Part shown: one piece after another, positions 1-8,490 of the stretch | Layout: each line of letters opens with the position of its first letter | Position numbering within the stretch: the stretch's first letter is position 1 | Origin: Dyadobacter jiangsuensis | Lineage (GTDB): Bacteria; Bacteroidota; Bacteroidia; Cytophagales; Spirosomataceae | DNA: 64,000 nt | Assembly (NCBI RefSeq): GCF_003014695.1 | Contig: NZ_PYAS01000007.1 | Coordinates: 310,001 to 374,000 of the forward strand | Direction of reading: 5' to 3' | Program-made: the position numbers and the translations under genes | Notes under the pieces: generated by a model | Databases searched by the model: none | What the model was told of the DNA's origin: nothing | Seen by the model: the letters and a program-made list of their open reading frames with translations, nothing else

Positions 1-951
1 GAAATCACGCAGTTTACCGGGCTCAAACTCATGGACATCCATTTTCCGGAATCCTATGCAAATAGCTACCGTGGCCCGCGCTTCGGCATCGACGGCTGCC
101 GGTCGCTTACCGGCGTAACTTCGGGAAGGCCGCTCCTCGGAACGATCATCAAGCCCAGTGTAGGCCTGACGCCAGCACAAACTGCGGAAATCGTCGACAC
201 GCTCGCCCAGGCAGGTATCGACTTCATTAAGGATGATGAACTGATGACTTCCACCGCCAACTCGCGCTTCGAAGATCGTGTCGACGCCGTGATGCGCGTA
301 ATCAACCGCCACGCCGACCGCACCGGCAAAAAAGTCATGTACGCATTCAATATCAGCGATGAATTGGAGCCTATGCTGCGGAAATACGAATATGTACTTC
401 AAGCAGGTGGCACCTGCGCGATGATCAGCCTCAACAGCGTCGGGCTGACTGGCGCCAAACGTATCTGCGATCTGGGCGAGCTGGCCATTCATGGCCACCG
501 CAACGGATGGGGCATGCTCAACCGCCATCCGCTGCTGGGCATCGAATTCCCCGCGTACCAAAAACTCTGGCGGCTCGCGGGCGTCGACCAGCTGCATGTG
601 AATGGCATTCAAAACAAGTTCTGGGAGTCGGACGACTCGGTGGTACGCTCAATCGCATCCTGCCTCGATCCGGCGCCGCTGGGTAAGCCGGTGCTGCCGG
701 TCGTTTCTTCCGGGCAATGGGGCGGGCAAGCATTCGAAACCTACCGGCGCACGCAAACCACCGACCTTCTTTACATGGCAGGAGGCGGTATCATGGCTCA
801 CCCTGGCGGACCGGCAGCCGGTGTAACAGCATTACAGCAAGCCTGGGAAGGCGCCGTGACCGGCTTGAAGCTCGAAGATGCTGCGCGGCAATACAAGGAA
901 TTCCGCCAGTCGGTAGAAAAGTTCGGGAAACTGCAATTCAGCCGCGCATGA
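1..951 (+). CDS. RuBisCO-like protein (type IV RLP, OiaX/OiaT-like), 5'-truncated
   Basis: The reading frame is open from base 1, so the start lies upstream; 316 residues are visible out of about 410-430 usual for the family. Large-subunit motifs are present in order: GTIIKP carrying the K175-equivalent lysine, GIDFIKDDE carrying the K201/D203/E204 metal-site residues, a DQLHVNG segment with the H327-equivalent, a loop-6-like NKFW lysine, VSSG, and the glycine-rich GGGIMAHPGG phosphate loop. The residue after KP is S instead of the usual K, and loop 6 is not the GKLEG of true RuBisCO, so this is an RLP and not a carbon-fixing enzyme. Its stop overlaps the start of a DUF1537 kinase (ATGA). In characterised apionate pathways an RLP (OiaT or OiaX) acts on 3-oxo-isoapionate-4-phosphate made by a DUF1537 kinase (OiaK); that assignment here is inference. 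Other RLPs act in methionine salvage. Confidence 0.88.
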   Translation, partial: EITQFTGLKLMDIHFPESYANSYRGPRFGIDGCRSLTGVTSGRPLLGTIIKPSVGLTPAQTAEIVDTLAQAGIDFIKDDELMTSTANSRFEDRVDAVMRVINRHADRTGKKVMYAFNISDELEPMLRKYEYVLQAGGTCAMISLNSVGLTGAKRICDLGELAIHGHRNGWGMLNRHPLLGIEFPAYQKLWRLAGVDQLHVNGIQNKFWESDDSVVRSIASCLDPAPLGKPVLPVVSSGQWGGQAFETYRRTQTTDLLYMAGGGIMAHPGGPAAGVTALQQAWEGAVTGLKLEDAARQYKEFRQSVEKFGKLQFSRA

Positions 952-2345
952 CATCCAACGATCTCTTACTGGCATTTTACGGCGACGACTTCACCGGCTC
1001 TACCGACGCCATGGAAATACTCGAACGCGCCGGCGTGCGCACTGCCCTGTTTATCGAACCACCGACGCCGGAAGATCTCAGGCGATTCCCGCACATACGC
1101 GCGTTCGGAGTCGCGGGCATGACACGGGCGATGACGCCCGCGCAAATGGAGAAGATACTCCGGCCCGCGTTCGAAATGCTCAAAACCGTCGGTGCGCGGC
1201 ACATTCATTACAAGGTATGCTCCACGTTCGATTCCTCCCCAACTATCGGCAGCATCGGCAAAGCCATAGACATTGGTACCGAAGTGTTTAACCCGGAGTT
1301 TGTTTCACTCATTGTGGCGGCCCCGGCACTGGGTCGCTATTGCGCATTCGGGAACCTGTTTGCCAGGATGGGCATCGGCAGCAACGGCCAGATTCACCGC
1401 CTCGACCGCCACCCAAGCATGAGCAAACACCCCACCACACCCGCAGACGAAAGCGATTTACGACTGCATTTAAGCAAACAAACACTAAAATCGTGCGGAT
1501 TGATCGACATTTTGCAGATTGAAATGCCGCATCAGGAAGCCTGCGCATTACTCGAAGTAAATAGCAAGGAAAACGACGTTGTGCTTTTCGACGGACTCTA
1601 CGAATACCAGATGTCCCGCATTGGTGCACTCATCGATCCATACGGCAGTCACGAGTCCCCACACTTTTCCGCAGGATCATCCGGTGTCGAAATGGCCCTG
1701 ACCGGCTTTTGGAATACACAAGGAACCATACAAAACCGTACGCATTGGCCAGCACCCGGCAAGGCCTCGCCATTGCTCGTGGTTTCCGGCAGCTGCTCGC
1801 CCGTCACCGCCCGGCAGATCGACTACGCATTGGCACAAGGATTCGAAGAAATTCCCCTCAATACACCTGCCATCGCCGCCGGAACCCACAATCCAACATT
1901 TTCAGTTGAAATTGAAAGAGCCATCCTACTTATTCAAAAAGGGAAAAGCATTATCATACACACCAGCAAAAGCACACAGGACGAACGATTCATCCAATCA
2001 AATAACATCCTCAAAAGCAAAGGCTTACCCCTCATCGAAGCTCAAACATTGACTTCCTCGCTGTACGGCCAGGCACTGGGCAGCATTGCCCGAGGCGTCA
2101 TAGCAGCAACCCCGGTCCAGCGCATTGTCATCGCCGGCGGCGATACATCGGGCGCAGTAGCGCGGACGCTGGGCATTAAAGCCGTTGAAATGATCGCCCC
2201 GCTTTCTCCCGGCGCCCCACTCTGCCGGGCATTTGCCCCCGGTTCACCCGCGGATGGATTGGAGGTTAATTTCAAAGGCGGGCAAGTTGGTGGGGAGGAG
2301 TATTTTGAAGTAGTTAGAAAAGGACGTCTTGAAACCACTCATTAG
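948..2345 (+). CDS. DUF1537 four-carbon acid sugar kinase family protein (OiaK-like candidate)
   Basis: The protein has 465 residues when started at the ATG that overlaps the RLP stop (ATGA), which implies translational coupling; an in-frame ATG further upstream lies inside the RLP gene and is not credible. The N-terminal domain opens with FYGDDFTGSTDAMEIL, the hallmark of the sugar-binding half of DUF1537 kinases. The C-terminal half has IVIAGGDTSG and a GLEVNFKGGQVGGEEYF tail typical of the nucleotide-binding half. Family members phosphorylate the terminal hydroxyl of sugar acids such as threonate, erythronate, 3-oxo-tetronates or 3-oxo-isoapionate. Pairing with an RLP favours 3-oxo-isoapionate kinase (OiaK). 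It would act in the cytoplasm, upstream of the RLP-catalysed carbon-carbon cleavage. Substrate is inferred from context only. Confidence 0.87.
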   Translation: MTSNDLLLAFYGDDFTGSTDAMEILERAGVRTALFIEPPTPEDLRRFPHIRAFGVAGMTRAMTPAQMEKILRPAFEMLKTVGARHIHYKVCSTFDSSPTIGSIGKAIDIGTEVFNPEFVSLIVAAPALGRYCAFGNLFARMGIGSNGQIHRLDRHPSMSKHPTTPADESDLRLHLSKQTLKSCGLIDILQIEMPHQEACALLEVNSKENDVVLFDGLYEYQMSRIGALIDPYGSHESPHFSAGSSGVEMALTGFWNTQGTIQNRTHWPAPGKASPLLVVSGSCSPVTARQIDYALAQGFEEIPLNTPAIAAGTHNPTFSVEIERAILLIQKGKSIIIHTSKSTQDERFIQSNNILKSKGLPLIEAQTLTSSLYGQALGSIARGVIAATPVQRIVIAGGDTSGAVARTLGIKAVEMIAPLSPGAPLCRAFAPGSPADGLEVNFKGGQVGGEEYFEVVRKGRLETTH

Positions 2346-2441
2346 ATCGAAACACCTGCTTGCTAATGCATTACAGGAGCCTGGTAACTCGTGAAGATAT
2401 CCTCGCTGCGCTTGAATTTGCCGCGAGCGGGGAAGAAAATT

Positions 2442-3725
2442 CTAAAACTCTGCTTTCCCGTCCCCTTCCCGCTTCCGCCAATAATTAGCCAAAATCGATC
2501 CTGAAATATTCATCCAGGGGCTAAATACGGCCGCCGCAAGCCCGACGGTGCCCAGTTTCCCCATCGTACCGGCAAGCCCGGAAGCCATTCCGCCGTTCTG
2601 CAAACCCACCTCAAACGCCATTGTACGCGCCGAGGCCTTGTCCAGGCCCAACAACCGGCTCAACCAATATCCAAAGAAATACCCGGCCGAATTATGCACG
2701 ACCGACACGAAAAAGAGCAGAAACCCGACCTGCAAGAGATTGTCGCGCCCGGCTGCCGTGGTAACAGTAGTGAAGTATATAATGCCAAACATCGACACAT
2801 AAGGCATATACCGGTCAAGGTTTTGGAATGATAGTGTGATCCAATGATACGCCAAACCGACTATCACCGCGCCTGCGAAAAACGAAAGCACTTCGAGTGA
2901 CTGCAGTGTCGCTTCCGAAACGACGCCACCCAACGACGACCACATACCCAAAACCAGCGCCCCGAGCCACGCCAGAGATACTAACGCTAAACTATAAACG
3001 TTTCTCCGCCCACGTGTCGGTGCTGTCTTCAAAAAGTCGTGAACCAACGCCGCGCCGATCGGCACAATCACGATCTTGATAATTTCCATCATCATGTCGA
3101 GGAAGCGGATATGAATGAGCGTCCCGGCCAGGATTTTCATCAGAAACGGAGTCAAAAACGGCGCCGCGAGGGTGGTCATGGCGGTTACGGCCACAGAAAG
3201 CACCAGGTTAGCCCTGGCGATGTACACCATGACATTGGATGCCAGTCCGCTCGAACACGATCCCAGCAGGATAATGCCTGCCGCAATTTCGGGATCGAAA
3301 TGGAAGATTTTAGTCAATGCAAACCCCGTGAGCGGCATAATGGTAAAATGGCTGCACAAGCCAATCAAAACACCCTTCCCGGAAGTAGCCAGTTCCGAAA
3401 AATCGCGCAGGCTCATTTGAATACCCATCCCGAACATCACAAACTGCACCACGATGAGTATGAGCCACTTATTTCTCAGGTCAAAATCACCAACGTGCAG
3501 AAAGGATTGCGGATAGGTCATTCCCGCCACAACAGCGGCGACTATCCAGGCGGTGTATTGGTAGCCTTGCAGGCGTGGGATCGCCCCAATACCGACTGCC
3601 CATGCAAGCGCTGTACCCAGTCCTGCCGCTTTGAAAAGTACGTCCGCCTGCGTCAGCCAGGCGAATGCGAGTAATGCAATGCCGGCCACGGCGAATGCAA
3701 GACATATTTTCCTGATTATCAACAT
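2442..3725 (-). CDS. BASS-family (bile acid:Na+ symporter-like) transporter
   Basis: A 427-residue, very hydrophobic protein with about ten predicted membrane spans. The two crossover motifs of the BASS fold are visible: GSCSSGLASNVMVYIARAN followed by LSVAVTAMTTLAAPFLTP, and in the C-terminal half FEVGLQNGGMASGLA. These match Na+-coupled importers of organic anions such as pantoate, 2-keto acids and bile acids. It is somewhat longer than the roughly 310-330 residues of typical BASS proteins because of two extra hydrophobic segments at the N-terminus. It starts 2 bases after the stop of the racemase-fold gene, so the two form an operon, convergent to the RLP/DUF1537 pair. A sugar-acid or keto-acid substrate for the neighbouring pathway is plausible but unproven. 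Confidence 0.85.
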   Translation of the reverse strand: MLIIRKICLAFAVAGIALLAFAWLTQADVLFKAAGLGTALAWAVGIGAIPRLQGYQYTAWIVAAVVAGMTYPQSFLHVGDFDLRNKWLILIVVQFVMFGMGIQMSLRDFSELATSGKGVLIGLCSHFTIMPLTGFALTKIFHFDPEIAAGIILLGSCSSGLASNVMVYIARANLVLSVAVTAMTTLAAPFLTPFLMKILAGTLIHIRFLDMMMEIIKIVIVPIGAALVHDFLKTAPTRGRRNVYSLALVSLAWLGALVLGMWSSLGGVVSEATLQSLEVLSFFAGAVIVGLAYHWITLSFQNLDRYMPYVSMFGIIYFTTVTTAAGRDNLLQVGFLLFFVSVVHNSAGYFFGYWLSRLLGLDKASARTMAFEVGLQNGGMASGLAGTMGKLGTVGLAAAVFSPWMNISGSILANYWRKREGDGKAEF

Positions 3726-3727
3726 AT

Positions 3728-4396
3728 TTAAACTTTACCAATGACCGAAGCCAGATAACGAACGGCTTCCGGAGGACTCGCTATAATCGGAACGGTTTTT
3801 TCCGCATCCGGCAGCGTATCGACCACCCGCGCCATCGATGCCTGTGCGAGCAGGATCACATCCACTTGCGCAGATAATTCTCGCAAAGCATCCGCCACCA
3901 TTTGGTCGTGCAAAGCCGGATTGCCGCCCATCAGCGCATCAAATGCCCCTTCGCAAAGCCTGCTGGTCAGCTGAATTTCTTTGCCAGCTGCTTGCGCACG
4001 GCGTTTTACGAGGTCGGCAGTCGGCTCCAGTGTGGTGGGAAGTGTCGCTACCACCCCGATTCTCGTGCCTTTGGCAACGGCCAGATCGGCCATTGGCTGA
4101 TCGACCCGGAGCACCGGCACGGAAGAAAGCGCATCCGCAGCTTCCACAGCCCTTCCGATGGATGAACAGGTCACAAGAATGCGATCGGCGCCGGCAGCTT
4201 CGGCAGAAGCCACATAGTCGACAACCCGACGCGCCGTTGCCGGCATAAGTTTGCCTTTTGCGATCACATCTTTGATCAGGCTGTCGTCAACAATATTGAA
4301 CACATTTACGCCCGGCAGATATTCGCTGCACAATTGCTGAAAGATCGGCACGAGCGTAGCCGAAGTGTGGATCAGACCTAATGTTACTGGTTTCAT
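3728..4396 (-). CDS. Asp/Glu/hydantoin racemase-superfamily protein with only one of the two catalytic cysteines
   Basis: A 222-residue cytoplasmic protein with the two-domain alpha/beta fold of the Asp/Glu racemase superfamily. The first active-site loop is intact (ILVTCSSIGRAVE, Cys about 77). At the symmetry-related site, where racemases have GCT, the sequence reads ILLAQASMA, so the second cysteine is missing. Arylmalonate decarboxylase also uses a single cysteine, so decarboxylation or another one-cysteine reaction is a better guess than racemisation. The gene is followed 2 bases later by the BASS transporter. About 190 bases separate its start from the previous gene, so a promoter probably lies there, but I could not place a convincing -7 box. 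Confidence 0.8.
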   Translation of the reverse strand: MKPVTLGLIHTSATLVPIFQQLCSEYLPGVNVFNIVDDSLIKDVIAKGKLMPATARRVVDYVASAEAAGADRILVTCSSIGRAVEAADALSSVPVLRVDQPMADLAVAKGTRIGVVATLPTTLEPTADLVKRRAQAAGKEIQLTSRLCEGAFDALMGGNPALHDQMVADALRELSAQVDVILLAQASMARVVDTLPDAEKTVPIIASPPEAVRYLASVIGKV

Positions 4397-4521
4397 GAAT
4401 GCATTTCCGGAAAAGTCAAGTTATCCTCTCTAAGGCGAAGCGAAACGATTTTTACTTTCGTTTATATTCTAATCATTTCGAAATTTAACTAAATACACCC
4501 GCACATCAAAGCCAAAAACAA

Positions 4522-4550
4522 AAAAAGACCGGACATGATCCGGTCTTTTT
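4522..4550 (-). terminator. Rho-independent terminator after the DUF5060/DUF5605 glycosidase gene
   Basis: The stem AAAAAGACCGG / CCGGTCTTTTT has 11 complementary bases per arm around a 7-base loop (ACATGAT). On the minus strand the 3' arm continues into a long T run. It sits 39 bases beyond the glycosidase stop. The A-rich 5' side means it could work in both directions. Confidence 0.9.
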
Positions 4551-4588
4551 AATCCTTTACTATCTATGTTAACCAATCAAAATCATGA

Positions 4589-6187
4589 TCATTCCAAATA
4601 CTCTTTAATCCGTAACGCCAGATAAGGCGTCACCGGCAGGCGGATCGATGTTCGCTTCTTGTCGTAAATCCGGTACTCACTGGTTTCGGCGATTTCAAAA
4701 ACCTCAGGACGCTCGTCGATCGTCATATTCCAGGTATCGATTACTTCCACCTTAAACTTCCGTCCCGCCTTCGGCCCGCCTTTGCGCGGGAGACTGAATT
4801 CCCATTCCGACTGCATATTCCTGCCCAAATACACCAGGTAATAACTGCTGTCGGCTCGCGAGGTATGGTGGTCTTTCCAGGGATCCGACAATTCCAGCGG
4901 CCCTGGTGCCTCTTCGAGTATTTTCCTCAAAAAACCGATCCGTGCCGGGCTGCTACCGATTAACCGGCCGCCTTTGGCCCAAAAAATCGTATCGCCGGCA
5001 TTTTTGTACGTCTCTCCATGCGTCACATACGTGCCCGCTATCACGCCCTGCCAGAATGCCTCCGTCATTTCCTCACCACTCAAATGCCCCCAGCGCTGTT
5101 GTAAATCCCCCTCATAGCATACTTCGTCATATACCATCGGTTTAAAAAACACATCTCTGAGCAACGTCGCCCGTCCGAAATCCTCTACGGTCGAGCCATT
5201 CTGAATACTGACGTGCGTAAACTCCGGCTTCCAGTTGTCATAGTAAACACTCCCGTTATGGATCGAACAGAGGTGGCCGTATGGGTCTGCATTCACCACC
5301 GCTTTGGTATAAATGTCCCAATCGGCGCGAGGTTTCGTTTTGACATAATCGAATTCGTTGGCCATCGACCACCACACATTCCGGAACGACGCCAAACGGG
5401 CCGTCAGGTAACGGATATATTTCAGGTCGTTCTCTTTACCAAGACTGTCAAATCCCCAATGACCCTTATCATACGGGTGAAAAACAATGATATCGGCTTC
5501 AATGCCCAGCTTTTTCAGGTCATCGATCCGTTTTTCCAAATGCTGAAAAAACGCCGGCTCGAAGCGTGATAAATCCCACTGAAATTTCGGTCTCCCCTTC
5601 GCATCCTTGGTCTCCGACTTTTTCACATAGGGATAATACGGCGGCTCGTTCTCCACATGCGAATAGTATTTCGGGAAAACGCACATTCTGACCTTGTTGA
5701 ATGGTGCATTCGAAAGCGTTTTCAGGGTAACCTCTTCCAAACCTTCGGGCTGATGCGTCCAGGCGTACAACGTCGTCCCGAAAGGATAGTAACGCGTGCC
5801 GTCAGCATATTTAAAGTGATAGGTATCAGCCACTTGCACAGGACCATGATTATCCTTGCCGGGTTCCACGCAAGAGAATACCCCCGTTTTCCCGTTTAAT
5901 GACTTATTTGAACTGATCGTTTTGTACTTCCACTCTCCCGTCTTTTGCGGCATGAAACGCACTTTATATTGCCCGTTTCCGTCGTAGAATCCGTCCACCT
6001 TGATTCTTTCCGTCCCGTTCGAAAACTCGGCGGACAAACTGACATCCGCAAAGGGATTACCGGTTTGCGGGCCGGTCAGCACCACCTCGAACCGCTCCCA
6101 GCGTTCCACGCTCGTCGCCGCCCGATCCTGACCTAAAACAGAAAGCGAAAACCCAAATAGAACAGCAAGCAAATAAAGAAACTTCAT
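4589..6187 (-). CDS. Secreted clan GH-A-like glycoside hydrolase (DUF5060 + apiosidase-like barrel + DUF5605)
   Basis: A 532-residue exported protein; the start is chosen at MKFLYLLAVLFGFSLSVLGQ, a clean signal peptide, and not at an ATG 17 codons upstream that would bury it inside the kinase gene. Residues about 22-115 form a beta-sandwich of DUF5060 type (VERWERFEVVLTG..., GEWKYKT). The middle is a TIM barrel with WWSMANEFDY (acid/base Glu about 278) and MVYDEVCYEG (nucleophile Glu about 355), the two-glutamate arrangement of clan GH-A. The C-terminal 90 residues resemble DUF5605. It follows the FGGY kinase by 2 bases and ends before a strong terminator. The closest characterised relatives I can name are GH140-type apiosidases, which act on the apiose side chains of RG-II; family membership is not certain. 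Confidence 0.8.
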   Translation of the reverse strand: MKFLYLLAVLFGFSLSVLGQDRAATSVERWERFEVVLTGPQTGNPFADVSLSAEFSNGTERIKVDGFYDGNGQYKVRFMPQKTGEWKYKTISSNKSLNGKTGVFSCVEPGKDNHGPVQVADTYHFKYADGTRYYPFGTTLYAWTHQPEGLEEVTLKTLSNAPFNKVRMCVFPKYYSHVENEPPYYPYVKKSETKDAKGRPKFQWDLSRFEPAFFQHLEKRIDDLKKLGIEADIIVFHPYDKGHWGFDSLGKENDLKYIRYLTARLASFRNVWWSMANEFDYVKTKPRADWDIYTKAVVNADPYGHLCSIHNGSVYYDNWKPEFTHVSIQNGSTVEDFGRATLLRDVFFKPMVYDEVCYEGDLQQRWGHLSGEEMTEAFWQGVIAGTYVTHGETYKNAGDTIFWAKGGRLIGSSPARIGFLRKILEEAPGPLELSDPWKDHHTSRADSSYYLVYLGRNMQSEWEFSLPRKGGPKAGRKFKVEVIDTWNMTIDERPEVFEIAETSEYRIYDKKRTSIRLPVTPYLALRIKEYLE

Positions 6188-6189
6188 GA

Positions 6190-7734
6190 TCAATGTGTTA
6201 TGTAAATTTGTGGCACAGCCCCAACTGCTTCCTGCCAACCCCTATAGCTTACTTTCACTGCTTCATTGGCAGCGTTGGGCTGTATCGATGAATGGCTCTC
6301 ACTCAATTTTTTCAAATAGTCAATATCAGGATAAACGCCTGAATACAATCCTGAAAGATAAGCCGCACCCAAAGCCGAAACTTCCGGAAAACCCAGGTTC
6401 ACAACCGGCTTTTCGAGCAAATCGGCCAGCATCTGTACGACGAAAGAATTGGAAGTTAACCCTCCGTCTATTTTCAATTCCCGCAACGCAATGCCCGTAT
6501 CCGATTCCATCGCCACGATCACATCCTTGATCTGAAAAGGAATGGATTCCAGCGCCGCGCGCACAATGTGGTTTTTATTTGAGTTGAATGTCAGGCCTGT
6601 AATGGACGCTTTTCTGTTCATATCCCAATGCGGAGCACCCAGCCCGCTAAACGCCGGAACAAGGTAAACGCCGCCGCTGTCGCTCACGGCGCGCGCCATA
6701 GGCTCTGTTTCCCCAACGTCGCTGAATAAACCAAGATTCGTTTTCAGCCATTCGATCGTCGCGCCGCAAGTCACAATCACACCTTCGAGCGCATACTCCA
6801 CCCTGTCGCCCGCACTCCAACCGATTGTCGTCACCATTCCTTGCTGCGACGGTTTCGGCTCCGGACCTATGTTCATCAATATCGAAGAACCAGTACCCAA
6901 AGTTGCCTTTGCAATTCCGGGGCCGAAGCATCCTTCCCCGAACGCCGCCGCGTGCGAATCGCCGATCATCGCGGTGACCGGCACAGGTACCGGCAACAAA
7001 CCACCAAAGTCCGTTACCCCGAAATGCGAAGAAGATACCTGAATATCAGGCAAATGCAATCCATCCAATCCGAACGACCGGATCAGTTCTTCATCCCATG
7101 ACAGTGTTTCAAGGTTAAAAAATAATGTGCGCGACGCGTTGGTGTGGTCGGTCAGATAAGCCGCACCGCCAGTCAGCTTGTACAGCAACCAGGTATCTAC
7201 CGTACCAAAAAACGCATTGCCCTGCGCAAGGGCTGTCTTTACAACCTCATTATAAATGTTCAGCCAAATCACTTTCGACCCCGAAAAGTAGGGATCCGCC
7301 AGCAAACCGGTCTTTTGCCGGATCATTTCTTCTAATCCAGCAGCACGTAATTGCTCGCACACGGCAGTTGAGCGTTTGCATTGCCACACCACCGCATGAT
7401 GCAGCGGCTTGCCGTCCTTATCCCAGAGCACAAATGTTTCGCGCTGATTAGAAATGCCGCACGAACGGATATCCTCTATACGTCCATCCTTCGCTGTGAA
7501 ATCGGCAATACATTTGGCTACCGACGCCAGCACATTCCCATAAATCTCTTGTGGGTCCTGCTCCACCAAACCTCCATCGAGATACATCGTGTGCAGGGGC
7601 TCGCTGCCCCGCGCCACCACTTTCCCTCTCTCATTAAAAATGACGGTTTTAGTACTACTCGTACCCTGATCGATCGCCAGAACAAATGGGCCGTTCAACA
7701 TTCCGGAAGCCTTGTTTTCAACTTGTGGAACCAT
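6190..7734 (-). CDS. FGGY-family carbohydrate kinase (glycerol-kinase-like)
   Basis: A 514-residue kinase with the actin/Hsp70-type ATPase fold. The N-terminal phosphate loop LAIDQGTSSTKTVIFN, the sugar-binding stretch GISNQRETFVLWD...HHAVVWQ, the signature region IGDSHAAAFGEGC and the C-terminal adenosine loop IDGGLTSNSFVVQMLADLL are all present. NQRET, VVWQ and KTGLLADPYFSGSK are closest to glycerol kinases, but a polyol or sugar kinase of the erythritol/glycerol subgroup is equally possible. The start at 7734 is used; an ATG at 7701 (MLNGPFVLAIDQ) gives a length nearer to the family norm. It is the first gene of a two-gene operon with the DUF5060/DUF5605 glycosidase, so it may phosphorylate a product of that enzyme. 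Confidence 0.85.
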   Translation of the reverse strand: MVPQVENKASGMLNGPFVLAIDQGTSSTKTVIFNERGKVVARGSEPLHTMYLDGGLVEQDPQEIYGNVLASVAKCIADFTAKDGRIEDIRSCGISNQRETFVLWDKDGKPLHHAVVWQCKRSTAVCEQLRAAGLEEMIRQKTGLLADPYFSGSKVIWLNIYNEVVKTALAQGNAFFGTVDTWLLYKLTGGAAYLTDHTNASRTLFFNLETLSWDEELIRSFGLDGLHLPDIQVSSSHFGVTDFGGLLPVPVPVTAMIGDSHAAAFGEGCFGPGIAKATLGTGSSILMNIGPEPKPSQQGMVTTIGWSAGDRVEYALEGVIVTCGATIEWLKTNLGLFSDVGETEPMARAVSDSGGVYLVPAFSGLGAPHWDMNRKASITGLTFNSNKNHIVRAALESIPFQIKDVIVAMESDTGIALRELKIDGGLTSNSFVVQMLADLLEKPVVNLGFPEVSALGAAYLSGLYSGVYPDIDYLKKLSESHSSIQPNAANEAVKVSYRGWQEAVGAVPQIYITH

Positions 7735-7775
7735 TCTTTATTTACTAAAACAAAGAAAAGAAAAACAATCGAAAA

Positions 7776-7783
7776 CAAAGCTA
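7776..7783 (-). promoter_or_regulatory. Possible Bacteroidota -7 box upstream of the FGGY kinase
   Basis: On the minus strand the octamer TAGCTTTG fits the TAnnTTTG -7 consensus of the Bacteroidota primary sigma factor. It lies about 42 bases before the kinase start. No TTG was found at the expected -33 distance, so support is partial. Confidence 0.35.
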
Positions 7784-7842
7784 AAAAATATTGATTTATT
7801 TATGTAATATATTAGCCAGGGTGCAATTTACGAAGCCTCCTC

Positions 7843-8136
7843 CTACTTGAATTTTGAGATAAAATCTTTCATTGTAACAATCATGATCAAGATCGCGCCT
7901 ACGGTCATAAAAGCCATATCGATCTTGGCGACTGAACTGCACAGTGCCTCATCGAATGAAAGAACTACGACCCTCGATGCAGCGCAAATCATCAGAAGAT
8001 CGCCGAACACCCTTATGAGCATACTTTCCTGAACATTCTCAAGTCCATGACGGGTGGCGGCAAATACCACATACACGACACACCCTACCAAGCACGTCGT
8101 CAACGAAATCACATAATGATTAAAATGGCTTTCCAT
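7843..8136 (-). CDS. Small integral membrane protein, unknown function
   Basis: A 97-residue protein with three hydrophobic stretches: about residues 8-27 (YVISLTTCLVGCVVYVVFAA), 41-60 (around IRVFGDLLMICAASRVVVLS) and 73-90 (MAFMTVGAILIMIVTM), and a lysine-rich C-terminal tail. I do not recognise a family. It follows the glycine-rich small membrane protein gene by 30 bases and could be co-transcribed with it. Coding potential rests on the clear membrane pattern, the intact frame and lack of competing frames. Confidence 0.6.
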   Translation of the reverse strand: MESHFNHYVISLTTCLVGCVVYVVFAATRHGLENVQESMLIRVFGDLLMICAASRVVVLSFDEALCSSVAKIDMAFMTVGAILIMIVTMKDFISKFK

Positions 8137-8166
8137 ACAACCATCAGATATGAATAGTGGTTGTAG

Positions 8167-8391
8167 TTAATGAATTTCGGCTTCTTGGGCAGCACTCTTG
8201 CCTGATTCGGCGTTGGAGCGGTGATTTGTCTCAGGATACTTCTTATCAAACCACACTCCCAGCATTGCACCGAGAGGTACACCGACCAACGCACCAGGAG
8301 GCCCAAACATAGCGCCCAACACCAGGCCGATGGCCCCGCCGAAGGTGATGTAAGTGAAAGATTCTGTTTTAACTTGGTTGCGTGAGCTCAT
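8167..8391 (-). CDS. Small glycine-zipper membrane protein, unknown function
   Basis: A 74-residue protein with a glycine/alanine-rich hydrophobic core (FGGAIGLVLGAMFGPPGALVG followed by PLGAMLGVWFDKKY) that forms one or two membrane-inserted helices of glycine-zipper type, then a polar, charged tail. No enzymatic motif. A TAGATTTG octamer 43 bases upstream may be its -7 promoter box. Similar short proteins are often found near envelope-stress or housekeeping genes, but no role can be assigned. Confidence 0.6.
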   Translation of the reverse strand: MSSRNQVKTESFTYITFGGAIGLVLGAMFGPPGALVGVPLGAMLGVWFDKKYPETNHRSNAESGKSAAQEAEIH

Positions 8392-8433
8392 GATTGAAGT
8401 GCGTGGTTTAGTTTGATTGATAGATTGACCTCA

Positions 8434-8441
8434 CAAATCTA
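8434..8441 (-). promoter_or_regulatory. Possible -7 box for the two small membrane protein genes
   Basis: The minus strand reads TAGATTTG, a full match to TAnnTTTG, 43 bases before the start at 8391. A correctly spaced -33 TTG is not evident. Confidence 0.35.
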
Positions 8442-8472
8442 GAAACAATCTTTTGCACGTCACATTTTCTTA

Positions 8473-8489
8473 GGTTGTAAAATACAACC
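8473..8489. repeat. Short perfect palindrome just after the DUF5703-like gene
   Basis: GGTTGTA-AAA-TACAACC gives 7-bp perfect arms around a 3-base centre, starting 2 bases beyond the stop codon of the DUF5703-like gene. There is no T run behind it, so it is a poor terminator candidate; it may be an operator for the downstream small genes or a simple 3' mRNA hairpin. Confidence 0.35.
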
Positions 8490-8490
8490 A

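Noticed and set aside
717..947. Upstream start for the DUF1537 gene
   Set aside because: It would lie within the RLP gene in another frame and add 77 residues not found in the family; the ATGA start at 948 is standard.
2346..2441. Terminator in the convergent gap after the DUF1537 gene
   Set aside because: Only a 5-bp stem (CTCGC/GCGAG) and no T run.
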